Positions 30,022-42,204 of a stretch of DNA of 42,942 nucleotides are shown piece after piece. Under the pieces are notes generated by a model. It made no database searches, had not been told where the DNA came from, and saw nothing but the letters and a program-made list of their open reading frames with translations. A program made the position numbers and the translations under genes. Each line of letters begins with the position of its first letter. Position 1 is the first letter of the stretch. Where the stretch lies: NCBI GenBank assembly GCA_000320545.1, contig ADNK01000914.1, positions 22,501 to 65,442 on the forward strand, given 5' to 3'. This DNA is from Bigelowiella natans CCMP2755 (taxonomy: Eukaryota > Cercozoa > Chlorarachniophyceae).

Positions 30022-30146
30022 ATTATCGTTAGGTCCACTGTCAGAATATCATCCTACCATCACGATGGCCGCGATTTTGCGTGAGTAAGAGGAGCGGTTC
30101 AACAGCACGATGCCCGAGAATGGAGTCGTCTGTAAAGTCAGTATGT

Positions 30147-30185
<39 letters not shown>

Positions 30186-30196
30186 GCGGTAAATAA

Positions 30197-30234
<38 letters not shown>

Positions 30235-30610
30235 TATAGGCGCTAACAAACCCTAGGGGGAGTCGAGAAAAACCATATCATGCAAGATATATCTGCGCAC
30301 CACCATCAGTCCCCAACCCCCCCACCCCCCCCCTCCCCAATAAAAGAAAAGACACAAGTAATATCGTACCAGCCGCCATTGTATCGCCCCCCTAGCATGT
30401 CCAATGGTCTCCGCAAGGCCGCAAAGCGCACCGATTCCGACGATTGCCTCTAATGCCCCCGCAAAGAAAAAGGTGGCACGGAACGAATAGCGGGCTGCGA
30501 TCTGACAGCACACATTGTCATAAGTCACCAATGAAGACATGCATGATGACTGGGAAAGTTTGGTGAGCAAGATTGGTGTTGTAGAACAACGTTTCATCAC
30601 ACTGGCACTG

Positions 30611-30647
<37 letters not shown>

Positions 30648-30838
30648 AAGCTCCTGTGTGAGCATACAAAGTGGCCAAGGGATGGGCCAGCTACGAATCC
30701 TAGCCAAACGACTCCTGAATGGAGAAGCAGCACAATGAAAGACAGACACCCGTATTCACCCGATGACTTCTAATCAATATGTATTTCATCCCTTTTACCC
30801 TCCGCCCTCCCTCTCTCATTTGCGGGTGCGCGCGCACG

Positions 30839-30876
<38 letters not shown>

Positions 30877-32762
30877 CACACACACACACACACACACACA
30901 TATTCGTTATGATGATGATGAGTCTACAGAGAGGAAAAACATACACACATACGCGCGCTCGCGCGCACACACACACACACACACACACGCCACATGTGCG
31001 AAGAGTCATAATCCATCAGGTATCAAGTACCTTCGATAAGTCCAAATGCCGAGGTGAGGGTCTTCTCAGCAATAACTTGACGAGCAGCAGCATAAGTATC
31101 TGGCCGCATGTTCGCACGCACTAGCATCTCCTCTCTCTCTCCCCCCCCAGGGGCATTTGCATTTCCCCCGTCACTGTTGTGTAAGAAAGCGCATTCAGTG
31201 CGAGTGACCGCCTCCTTATATCAAAAAGACCACATTTGCCAACCCCCCCCCCCAACTATCACTTCTCTCATCCCCCGTCCCCGCATATAATGATGCGTGG
31301 GTGTTCATGGATAATTACCGATCATCACGTGGGACGGGCGCCGTGTCAGCCGCAATTGTGAATAATGCCGCCAGTATCGAAAATATGCTGCCTGAGCGTT
31401 GGAATTTGTATCAAGTTAACTAGACATGGCTCCTTCCTCCTCCCCATGTTATTCCTCGGTGGTCTCACCACCTCAGTACACATCTGTAGCGAGATCTGCT
31501 CAATTCAACTTTCAAGCGCGACCCCCCTCCCGTTCCCGCTCTTCCTTCCTATTTTACATCTCTGTAACAACTTCTGCTACCTCCGAGAGAGCAGGCTGCC
31601 AATCCTCCCAGGAGGATGTTAAAATGCTTCGTTTCGTGGCGAAATAACGATAACAAAATGAAGGAGCTGGCCATCCCTACCATTATTCAAAACGTATTCT
31701 GATCAAGATGAATTGGTGAGCAGGGACAGCATAGGAGGAAGGGGTGGAGTAGGGACGAGGAGGGAGGGGACGGCCTCACCCATGATTGGCAGAATGAGCG
31801 CGGGTTTTCGACCAATCTTCTGCGCGATTTGGCCGATGAGGTTTGTGGTCAAGAAACTGGCAGCATTCCTGGAAAATGGGAAGATTTGACATATAAAATA
31901 TAACTTGTCCAGCAATATTAAGGACACATCATTACACATGAGAGAAGGGTATGACTATCTCATTACATTATTGCTGATGCTGCGGCAAATCGCTTTGCGG
32001 CTGTCGAATGGGCCTGTTCTGAATGTAAGCATTCATCCCCACTGCACAGCCAGAGGGGAGGAAAGAAGAGAATGAACAAATTGATTTTACTGAAATAGTG
32101 AAAAAATGGATATCCGAATTCGAAGACAGTACAAATCACACCAGCTTCGCTTGCCACCTATAACGAATTTATATCTACCTGATCCCCCTGTCTTTACATT
32201 CTGCGGAGAGAAGCATTTCACTGCGTGCAGGGAATAGAAGATTATTTCGGGGTCGAATCGTTTTTCAACAGAATTTCAGCTCGGTCAAATTTGTCGCAGA
32301 AAAGGGTTATCCTATTTTTATACTCCTACAACCTGAATGTCGATTGACATGACGTGTAAGCCAAAGCGCTGAGGAAGGCCAGGAGCATCAAATACCACAT
32401 CCTCTTTACAATCTGTCACGCAACACAGCCAAAACGTCAGTGGAATATATTTCGAATCTCGATTGCCCACCTGGTAGAAGCCTGGAGCATCAATCCCTAC
32501 ATATGCCATACCATCATCTTCTGATACCCCGCTTGGCCTAGTACGAAAAGCTGGGGATCGTATGAACCCATCATCATCGCTCGTGCAAGCTAACATAAAG
32601 CACGCTTCAGGGAGCTGTGAAACCATCTGAATACTGTCTGTTACTACCTCTCCTTCTACCATCTTGAGAGGCATCTAAGGTTTTGTTTTCGAAAGACACG
32701 TAGGTTTCCTCCTCGCCATCTTCGTCCGTCCCCTTGCTGGACGGGCTCATCGAGGCGAGCAT
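28050..32762 (-). CDS. Major facilitator superfamily transporter, intron-dense
   Basis: Membrane transporter of unknown substrate, DHA1/TetA-like in overall pattern. Exons 5' to 3': 32762-32660, 32550-32471, 32412-32333, 32041-31967, 31868-31780, 31391-31319, about 31099-31031, 30714-30668, 30501-30370, 30129-30058, 29852-29772, 29557-29508, 29301-29253, 29099-29040, 28892-28758, 28527-28423, 28214-28050. An acidic cytosolic N-tail of about 60 residues is followed by TM1 (WYLMLLAFLSALAY). The MFS loop 2-3 motif NLIGQIAQKIGRKP comes next, then TM3 (SIFSILAALFTIA), TM5 (VVWLGFVAGPSLGHF), a LAETIG central loop, the second bundle with LPILRNKGYSG, TM11-region sequence and a last TM (VFLIATGVLLVACVIAG), with an Ala/Asn-rich tail. 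All junctions agree in phase except the one between the 31319 and 31099 exons, where a TM4 exon or a different boundary is missing. Confidence 0.85.
28300..28352 (-). repeat. CT/GA microsatellite in an MFS intron
   Basis: (CT)n on the plus strand, (GA)n on the coding strand, in the last intron of the MFS gene. Many other MFS introns also carry arrays: TA about 29667-29722, TG about 29990-30020, CTA about 30613-30648, CT/CA about 30839-30900. Confidence 0.7.
30143..30231. repeat. Compound (TG)n-(TA)n array
   Basis: About 42 bases of TG (30143-30184), a 14-base spacer and about 33 bases of TA (30199-30231), inside an MFS intron. One of at least three TA/TG compound arrays in the window (also about 1830-1890 and 38115-38181). 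Confidence 0.8.
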
Positions 32763-33659
32763 GACCCGACGATTCTCCGTTGTCGATCTTTAGCAGTTCT
32801 ATTCTATTTTAGACAGGTAAATATAGGTGTTTTTACCGATGATACAATGTTCTCTTCTTGTCGTTATATTGAAATCGTCAACTCGGAGAAGTGTTGCCGA
32901 CAAGCGTCCCCGAAGGGCAAAAACTCATGGAAATACATCAATGCGACAACAGTATATGATCTTTTGAATTAGAAACCCAATCACCTCGTACTGCCGCTTA
33001 TGTACATATGTTTGGGTCAAAAAATAAACCAAGACTAACCACTCATGATCTTCATGGATCTTGTTATTATTAGTAACGATCTGGTACCGTACTTAATAAT
33101 GGCTTTGGTACCCCTTCTCGAATGTTACATCTTGAAAAAATGAGGGTGACTTCTTGTCCATTTTCGTTGAAATTGCTGGCGTATAGGAAAAATGGACTTA
33201 CCTGATGAGGAGCATGAAACAGAGGTGATGCTACAAGTCTATTCGTCATTTCCCTTGTCGCTGAGATAAAATCGCCGATGTTCTTCACTTGAACAACAAC
33301 AGCAAGAACATCCATCCACATTAACACAAGTCATAGCTTGCGCAGGGGTGAACTCACATTAACGTTTCGATTGTAGACTTTCACGCTATCCTTCTCAACA
33401 TGGGAGAAAGAAGCTGAAAGAATCGGGGAGAGTTGTGTTAGAAGTTAAATTGTGAATTTTCCCAGATTTGGATCGATAGTTAGAATCGTGCTTAACTGAA
33501 TTTGATGGGGATTTTTATCAAATGGTTGGTTATTCATGAACGCTGGTGGCTATACCCTGGGCCAGAGAATCATCTAATATGGTTTTTATTTTGAATAATG
33601 CTGCTATCATCTATAGACCAAGAAAAGAATCTGGTCAATCCCTGTAGAGACGATCCGAT
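32763..33659. other. Divergent spacer between the MFS and mannosidase genes
   Basis: About 900 bp between two divergent start codons, so it should contain both promoters. It has no microsatellites, unlike most of the window. A few minus-strand frames at 33200-33420 look faintly like an OB-fold but do not form a consistent gene model. No recognised regulatory element. Confidence 0.5.
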
Positions 33660-36236
33660 ATGGTTTTTCATGTGACGATGCTGCTCTTGGCAGTCTTCGC
33701 GTGTGCATCTCCACGGAGAGGGGTTCGTCCTGAAGACCACCACCCTAAATTCAATACAAATGAGACAATTGTTTCCCCCTTAGACTTCCCCCATCATTTC
33801 GTAAACATTGCTCTATCCATCTCAGCCTCGCGACCCGCCTCCCTCCGCCGAGGAGAAGCGTAATTGGAGGTGGCACTGGGAGGAAAGAAAGCTAACTAAG
33901 AAGAAATTCTGGCGCCACAATCCGACTCAGGAGCCTCCGTAGTGAATCCTCATGTTAATATGATATATTGACAAACAGTGTGATAATAGTAATGATAAAT
34001 TACCACACCATGGAGATCGCATCAAACACGATTCATGAGGTATTTCGTTGCAGGTATCATCCTCCTGCGAACTGGGTCTACAACACATCTTCCGGGCCTG
34101 TGAAGGGCAAGATCAATGTGCACATCGTACCGCACACACACGACGACACTGGATGGCAGGTAGGGCATAAAATGGCGCTGCACGATCGCATTTTCCATAG
34201 TCGCTAAACGTATGAATGAATTTCGCTTTAGGTGACTGTAGACCAGTACTTCTTCATGGAAGTTTATTACATCCTCGACACGGTAATTCCTCTTCGATGC
34301 TGCCGACATCACATAGCAGCAATAACCATGTCTTCTTGGATCTGCTGCTGCTGCTGCTGTTGCTGCTGCTTTAGGTTGTGCGGGCCCTTAATGAAGATCC
34401 CAACAGACGCTTTATGTATGTGGAGACGGGTTTCTTCGCTCGATGGTATATTGAGAACATTTAACGCCCCCCCCCACACCTGCGTTTGTACCCATAGCTT
34501 TTCCGCTTCATACACCTGCTACGAAACGTAGGTGGGACCAACAACCTGAGAGGGTGAAGGCTATGACCCGCCGCCTGGTAGTGTTCAGATCACCAATCAG
34601 AATGGATACCCCCGAAACACAATGAAACCCTCTTACAATAATAACTATCATCGACTACGTCGTGTTGATGATAATAGTCTGATGAAGAAGAAGATATTAA
34701 ATACACGATCATCCATCTTCAGGTTCAAAATGGCCAACTCGAATTCATTAACGGTGGATGGTGTATGCATGACGAAGCTGCTCCCTACTATGTGGAGGTA
34801 GTAGTTCTGCTGCTACTACTACGACTACTGCTACAACTGCTACTACTACCACTACTACAACTACTAGAATTATAATGGCGAACAAAGATATCTTTATTTA
34901 TTCAGATATATGTGTGCACATATTAACATATGTATTTATTTATGTATTTTTTACTCGTAATTATTTATGTGCCTAAACTTAAGTATGTGCGGCGCACACA
35001 GTTCTCCATAGCCTGTTGACACTTTATCTCTAGTGTTGGAAACGGTGCCAAGTCTCACTTGCAGCGCCGAGACTGCCTCCTACTGATGCTGCATATTATC
35101 CTTTATTTGTAGATGGTGGATCAGACCACGAGAGGCCACATCTTCCTCAACAAAGAGTAGTGTGCAACATACGAGCGAGTGCATGCACACACAGAGAGAA
35201 GGGGGGGGGGGGGGGGAGTTGATTAGACGAGCGAAGCCAACTCATTCGGAAATTTGTACTATGTATATTAGGTTCGGCTCCAGTGGAAACCCCCGGGGTA
35301 CTTGGCAGATCGACCCGTTTGGCCACTCACAGACGCAGGTTGGAAGTATGAAGTGGACAATGCGACAGAACAAAAGAGCAACGGCACCTAAGTCAATAGA
35401 GAAATGAAAAAATTCTTTTAAGGAATTTCATTCACCTGCGGGGGTGGAGGCAGTTGTGCTGCCAACATCACCACTACTGAATGCTGCTGCTGCTGCTGCT
35501 GCCCTCTCCATGTTTCACACCCTTACCTACTGCAATCCAAAGGCGTGGCTGCTATCAGCTGAGGCAGGAATGGGAAATTTGTTCTGGGGACGCATGGACT
35601 ATTTGGATGGAGAGGTGGCAGCAACTGATTGCTATTACAATCATTTGACATCGTCGTCGTCATCATCATCATCATCATCATCATCATTGCCTGAGAGCAT
35701 ATATTTCCAACACATAGAAACGCCTCCAGGATAAAGGGCTCGAGTGGATTTGGCGTGGCAGCCAAAGCCTGGGCAAATCGGCAGAGATTTTCGCAGGAGA
35801 ATTGTATGTGCTGCTGATGTCCAACCATTAAAGAATGCGGGGGGTGGGAGGGGTTTTTATTTTTGATTTTTTGTTTTTCCTTATTGCAGTAAGTTGTTGA
35901 TAACTACTACCTCAAAAAGGTACGGCACAAACGGTGGCTTCGGATATTCGTCGCCAATGGGTTTCGACGGAAGTGATCAGCAGATCCAGGTTGCACATCC
36001 TGCTTCTTGGTTTTCTCTCTCTGCCTCTCCTCCTCCCCCTCCCCCCCCTCCCCGATCTTCCTCTTCTCTGTAGTATCAATACGCGCTTCGCGGTATTTTT
36101 TGACGAGAATAATTCATGCAATGCCGAACGGGAGAGAAGAATTGATGTAATGAAGAAACTTTATAAACTCACGATGCGTTCATACCTTTTTCGTGGAAAA
36201 ATAGGACGACCCACGTCGCCACGATTACAACGTCGA

Positions 36237-36302
<66 letters not shown>

Positions 36303-36623
36303 GCACACACACACACACACAGGTGGAAGAGTTCCTCGAATACGTGCAGAATCAGGCGCAAAACACAAGATCGAACCACATCGTAAGTGAACAAACAGTG
36401 ATGGGGGAGACGTTTGAGGGGGTGGCAAGGGAGGGGGCGATGATCATTAGTATGCCTTATGATTATTGTAGCAAGGATGGCAATGGTGGTTGTAAGAGCA
36501 TGCGTATTGTATCTTCCTCTTACTGCTCGTCGTCGTTACTATCACGGCATCTTCTTCTTCGCCGTTAGATCTGGGCGTGCGGTGGAGATTTCAACTACCA
36601 GAATGCTCAGCATTGGTGGGTGG

Positions 36624-36663
<40 letters not shown>

Positions 36664-36739
36664 AGGACGTGTGCTTATGGCCCTTGGCTATCATCATATG
36701 ACTTGCATATATCATAAAACACAGACACACACACGCACA

Positions 36740-36772
<33 letters not shown>

Positions 36773-36793
36773 GGGGGGGGGGTCCTTTACACA

Positions 36794-36828
<35 letters not shown>

Positions 36829-37022
36829 GGTACCACAATTTGGACAAGTTAATCCACTACGCCAATCTCAACGGAACGGTCCTCCTCCTCCTCCTCCTTC
36901 TTCTCCTCCTTCTCATCATCACCACCACCACCACCACCACCACTATCATCATCTTCAACATCATCATCATCCCGAATCTTATTAATCGTTTTTGTCATTT
37001 AAATGAGACTTGCACACACGCA

Positions 37023-37065
<43 letters not shown>

Positions 37066-37286
37066 ATACACGCATATTGCAGGTAAACGCTTTCTACTCC
37101 ACGCCTACTTTTTACACGGAGCAGAAGCACAAGTCAGGTCTTTCATGGGAGGTACTAGTTCTCACATCATCATCATCATCACCATCATCATCATCATCCC
37201 CATTACCTCCCTCCTCAACATCATGCATGCTTGCACAATCATATCCGCCATGCCTTTATCTTTGCCGCTACCGTCATCACTACCAC

Positions 37287-37318
<32 letters not shown>

Positions 37319-38112
37319 GGTACGTGAGGACGATATCTTCCCGTTGGCTGACGCCGCTCATCATTATTGGACGGGCTATTTCACATCGAGACCTGCTCTC
37401 AAGCGCCAGGTGATGATGGTGTTGATGATGATGATTTGATGGCTATGGAGGAGGAGGAGGAGAAGAGGACACTGATGGTTATTGTCCTATGGCGGTGTCG
37501 TAGTTCGAAAATCGTTGGTGTTTTTCTTGGGGTTTATGGGTAAAACGCCTACTATATGCTCGCGTTTCATTTATCATCCTAGTCATCATCATCATCATCA
37601 TCATTATTATTATCATTCTTACCATCCCAGGTGCGATTCGCTTCGAACCTTCTCAATGCGGCGCGCCAGATGGAGGTAGCCATTCCTGATCTTCATCAAC
37701 ACACGTTGCTTTCTTGCCCTCCCCCCTGTTGTTTTTCATTATTTTGCTGATTCTTTGGTTCTCTCCTCCTCCTCCGTGTTCCTTGTTCTGTTTTCCGATT
37801 TACTCCTCTCCCCTCCCTCGCTACAAGGTAACCTCCAAAGTCACGGCGCAGGAGGTTGACACGCCAACGATTCGCCCCTCCCCTCGCGTGGGAAGTGGCT
37901 GGACCGACAGCTTGGAAGGCACTGTGGGCGTTGCGACGCACCATGATGGGTAAGTTATATGATGATTTGATAACAATTAATACCATAGAAGCTTCCCGCC
38001 ATCTTCGTAACTCACGACACGCATCACACCTCAGCATGAGCGGCACGGAAAGACAGGACGTGGCCGATGACTACGAGCAGCGTATCGCAGAGTCGCAGGT
38101 GCTGTAGTGTAC

Positions 38113-38183
<71 letters not shown>

Positions 38184-38620
38184 TATCATCGAAACAATAG
38201 CACTTGTCTATCATGCACCGACCGAAAGCAGCATCGTCGGTTTGTTGGGTTGCTCCCTGTGGCATAGCTCGCAACGTAGTGAATACAGACGTACATCATC
38301 TGTCCAATAGGTGGCACATTCGTCGTCGTCATCATAGTATTTGTAATTGTTGTTTTTGGTGGATGTTGCTCACCCGACACCATTCTGCGCCCCCCCCCCT
38401 CCCCCCGTTTGCAGGTGGAAGTCGAAGCTGGTATTTCCCTCTCGCTGGAGCGCTTGATGGGATTGGAGCGGGATGGAAACAAGAAATCTCCTTTGTTCTC
38501 CCACTGCGGCTGCTCGCAGATGAACACGTGCCTCAACATCTCTATGTGTGCTTACACCGCGGAGAAGGAGGAAGAGGGCTTTACCGTCGTCGCGTGGTCC
38601 CCTCTCGGTAAGACACGAAG

Positions 38621-38664
<44 letters not shown>

Positions 38665-40596
38665 ACTGTTTTGGTGCAGTATCACTTGATCTCGATGATG
38701 ATATCGTCTTCACCACTTCACATCATCATAATGGTATTTTGCTGTCTCTCTTCTTTTTGTTTCTCTCCCCCCCTCCACCACCTCCGGTCCTCAGGCCGAG
38801 AATCGACCCAACTCATCCGTGTTCCAGTGAAAAATGCTCATTGGCGGGTGATTATGATGATGATGATGATGATGATGATGATGGTGATGCAAGCGAATCA
38901 TATTACACGAAGAGCCTGGGGAAGGGGGTCTTTTCCTCATCATCAGCTTCATCACCATCATTATCATCATGGTCATCACCCAACGATTAGGTATACGACA
39001 TGGGAGCTTCGTCTTCGTCCTTATCGTCGCCCTCCATTCCAGCGGATATTACCTTGATCGACGACATCACGCACAGGCTGCCTTTGCTGTACATCAACAA
39101 GTACAACCTCAGTCCAGACGAGCTCAAGAAGAAGGAGCAAGAGTACGCCAATACTGCAACGCACATCATCTCGTTCCAGGCGAAGGATCTGCCCTCCGTT
39201 GGCTTTAATACATTCCTGGTAAGCGATCATCATCATCATCCTCGTCGTCGTCATCATCCTTTCGATGCATCTGATTCTACTTGCATTCTTACTCGCGTTG
39301 ACGCATTTGAAAATTGCATACAATATTCACATTTCACCAAATAGCGATGGCTTTGGTCCCGCGACATGACATGTGTTTTTCGTGTGGTTGCGTGTGTGTG
39401 CGTATCCCTTTTAGGTTGTGCCTGTGTCTGAAGAAGAGGCTAAGCAATCGCAAACCACATCGGAGATCCTCCGTAAACCAACTCAACATGAGGAAGAGGA
39501 GGAGGAGGAGAAGAAGACCACCACCACCACTGTGAGCAACGGCTATTACGAACTTGAAATCGACGAGAAAACAGGTGTGAGGGAGGAAGGGGTGGGGTAA
39601 TTGAAGAATGTGGTCAATATTTTGGTCAGATTATTAGCAGCAATAGTAGTAGTAGTAGTAGTAGGGGCTGGTTGTTATCATCAAAGTAGAATCTACAGGA
39701 TAAAGATGTTGCACCTCGCCTATGCTGCTCGTTCCTTCGTTCCTTCGTTTCTCCTCCTCCTCCTCCTCCTCCTCCTCCTTTCATTGGTGCTTTCAAACGT
39801 AGTACTGCAACAACAAATCCGCCTTCCATCCTATATCCAGGCATGTTGTCCTCCATCAAGAAATATGAAAAGACAACATCTCTACCTCGTTTTCCATGCA
39901 ATGGGGATGGTATAACTCCTCGACAGGCGGGTAGTATTAGCTACCACGTTTCGTTTCTCTTTATTCCCTCTCAATCTCTCTCTCCCCCCCCCCTCCCCTT
40001 CTCTCTGTCGAGAGGGGTTGCACTAAAATACAACACGCTTTCGGCTACCGTAAATGCACACACACACACACACACGTATAATCCTAACTACGAGCTGAAA
40101 ACGACCTCCGACTCGCAATTCTTATTGCCTTCTCATCCCCCCTTCCCTCCCCCTCCTCCACCTCGTTCTCCTCTCTCTCGCAGATGCACCCAGGACATCC
40201 CTGGTCCTCCTCAGAGCGAGCAGCAGTGCGACTCCCAAGCATCAGGCGCGTACATCTTCAGGCCGAATTCATCAAGGTAGGTTCTCCTCCTTCGGAAGTT
40301 TACTCATTTTAAGGATCGTCATCATTATTTGCTGACTGATGGTGGGTGTTGCTGCTGCTGCTACTGCTACTACGTCGTCGTTGTGCAGGTTCTTCGAATG
40401 TGCTGCTTCTGGAAGCCGCCCCACCGTGGAGATCATCCGTGGGGAGCTGATGGTGGAGGTCAGGCAAACCTTCTCTGACTGGGCATCGCATGTAAGAAAA
40501 GACAGTAATAGTGATAGTAGTAGAGCAGCAGCCTAAATATAAAGAAGAGACCAAGATTGATGGATTATATGTGCCTATAGTAGTAGAGATTACGCA

Positions 40597-40645
<49 letters not shown>

Positions 40646-41714
40646 CTCTCTTTCTTTCTTTCTGTCTATCTGTCAATCCTTCCGATCTGCCAACGACTGT
40701 ACGCACTCTGCTGCTGCTGCTGCCGCTGCTGCTTTTCCATCATCAATCTTGCCCTCCTCCTCCTCCTCCTCCTCCTCCTCCCCCTCCTCCTCCCAATCCC
40801 CCTCACCCGCCCTCACCGTCATCACGATCACGAAACCAATCATCATCGCAAAGGTAATTCGCCTGGTGAAGGACACCCCTTACATCGAAGTCGAGTGGAC
40901 AGCTGGCCCTATCCCCATCCACACAGACTGGATCCAAGGAGAGGGGGATCTTGGCAAGGAGGTGTCGATCCGCTACAACACCGGCCTCAAGTCACAGGGC
41001 GTTTTCCATACGGACAGCAACGGCCGGGAGATGGTGAAGCGGATTCGCAATGGCCGTGGTCCTTCCTATCCCCAGCCCCTAAACATCTCAGAGCCGGTAC
41101 TGCGTAGTATCATCATCATCATCATCATCATCACCATCATCATCACCATCATCATCATCACCATCATCATCATCACCATCATATGCCTTTTCCGGGGTGA
41201 CGAGCCACCGCGCATCGATGCGGGCGAAGCAGCGCATCGACACATAATAATTACGATTGGTGGCTGCATGCTCTCTGCCATTCTCTCCCTCTCTCTGTCG
41301 CGACAAAGCGGGCTAGTAGCGCTAATCGTTCATATTCAACAACCCCCCCCCAATGCCTTTCTTCTTCGTCGTCTCCATCCTCCCTCCTCCTCCTCCTCCA
41401 CCTCCTCCTCCTTCACTATATAAAATCAACATACATACCCTGGATGCTTCATTCAGATCGCTGGGAACTACTATCCCGTAAACGCTATGATCGGACTAGA
41501 AGATAAATCCGCAGAGACTGCGTTTGTCGTCGTAACCGACGTAACGCAAGGAGGGTCCTCCATCAACGACGGCTCTCTCGAGCTGATGGTTCATCGCCGC
41601 CTTCTCGCTGATGACGCTCGTGGAGTGCAGGAGCCTTTGAATGAGACTATGTGCGGCTGCAACGACATCAACGCACCTCCTGGACAGATGGGAGCTCATG
41701 GGTCATATATTATT

Positions 41715-41786
<72 letters not shown>

Positions 41787-42168
41787 ATATTATACATGTA
41801 TTTACATAAGGAAGACATCGACGACTTTTCCTCCGCCTTTTTTTTTTTCTGTATTTTTTTTAACCACGATAAATGCAGTGCAATGCCAGCCCAATGGCAA
41901 TAATATCCACGGTCATCATCAATAGCATTATGAACGTAAGCATTACTTATATTCGAAACAAGAATGTCGGTCGATTGGCAGTTGTTTTCAGCATGGATAT
42001 ATCATATAATAATCGATGCTGCTGCTGCATCTTCTCCATTGCAGGCATTTGGGCGATGGTGGCTGCTGGTGCGAGGGTCTCACGATGCGAGGGCGTCACT
42101 GGTTGATCTTCGACAACGTTGACTCTGCAAACAGCCAGCGGAGGAAGGTGCTTATTGTAGTAGAAGTC

Positions 42169-42204
<36 letters not shown>

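Noticed and set aside
32318-32674. 118-codon minus-strand open frame upstream of MFS
   Set aside because: Part of it overlaps real MFS exons 2 and 3, but TM1 appears only in another frame after splicing. The full-length frame is a shadow spanning introns.
33206-33413. Minus-strand frames resembling an RPA/OB-fold (VKVYNRNVN, DVLAVVVQVKNIGDF, NGQEVTLIFSRCNI)
   Set aside because: The pieces vaguely follow an RPA DNA-binding domain, but the gap between the first two is only about 30 bases with no acceptor, stops intervene, and no further exons were found. At best a fragment.
36780-37320. Regularly spaced repeats that might suggest a CRISPR array
   Set aside because: They are simple di- and trinucleotide tracts without unique spacers, inside introns of a eukaryotic gene.
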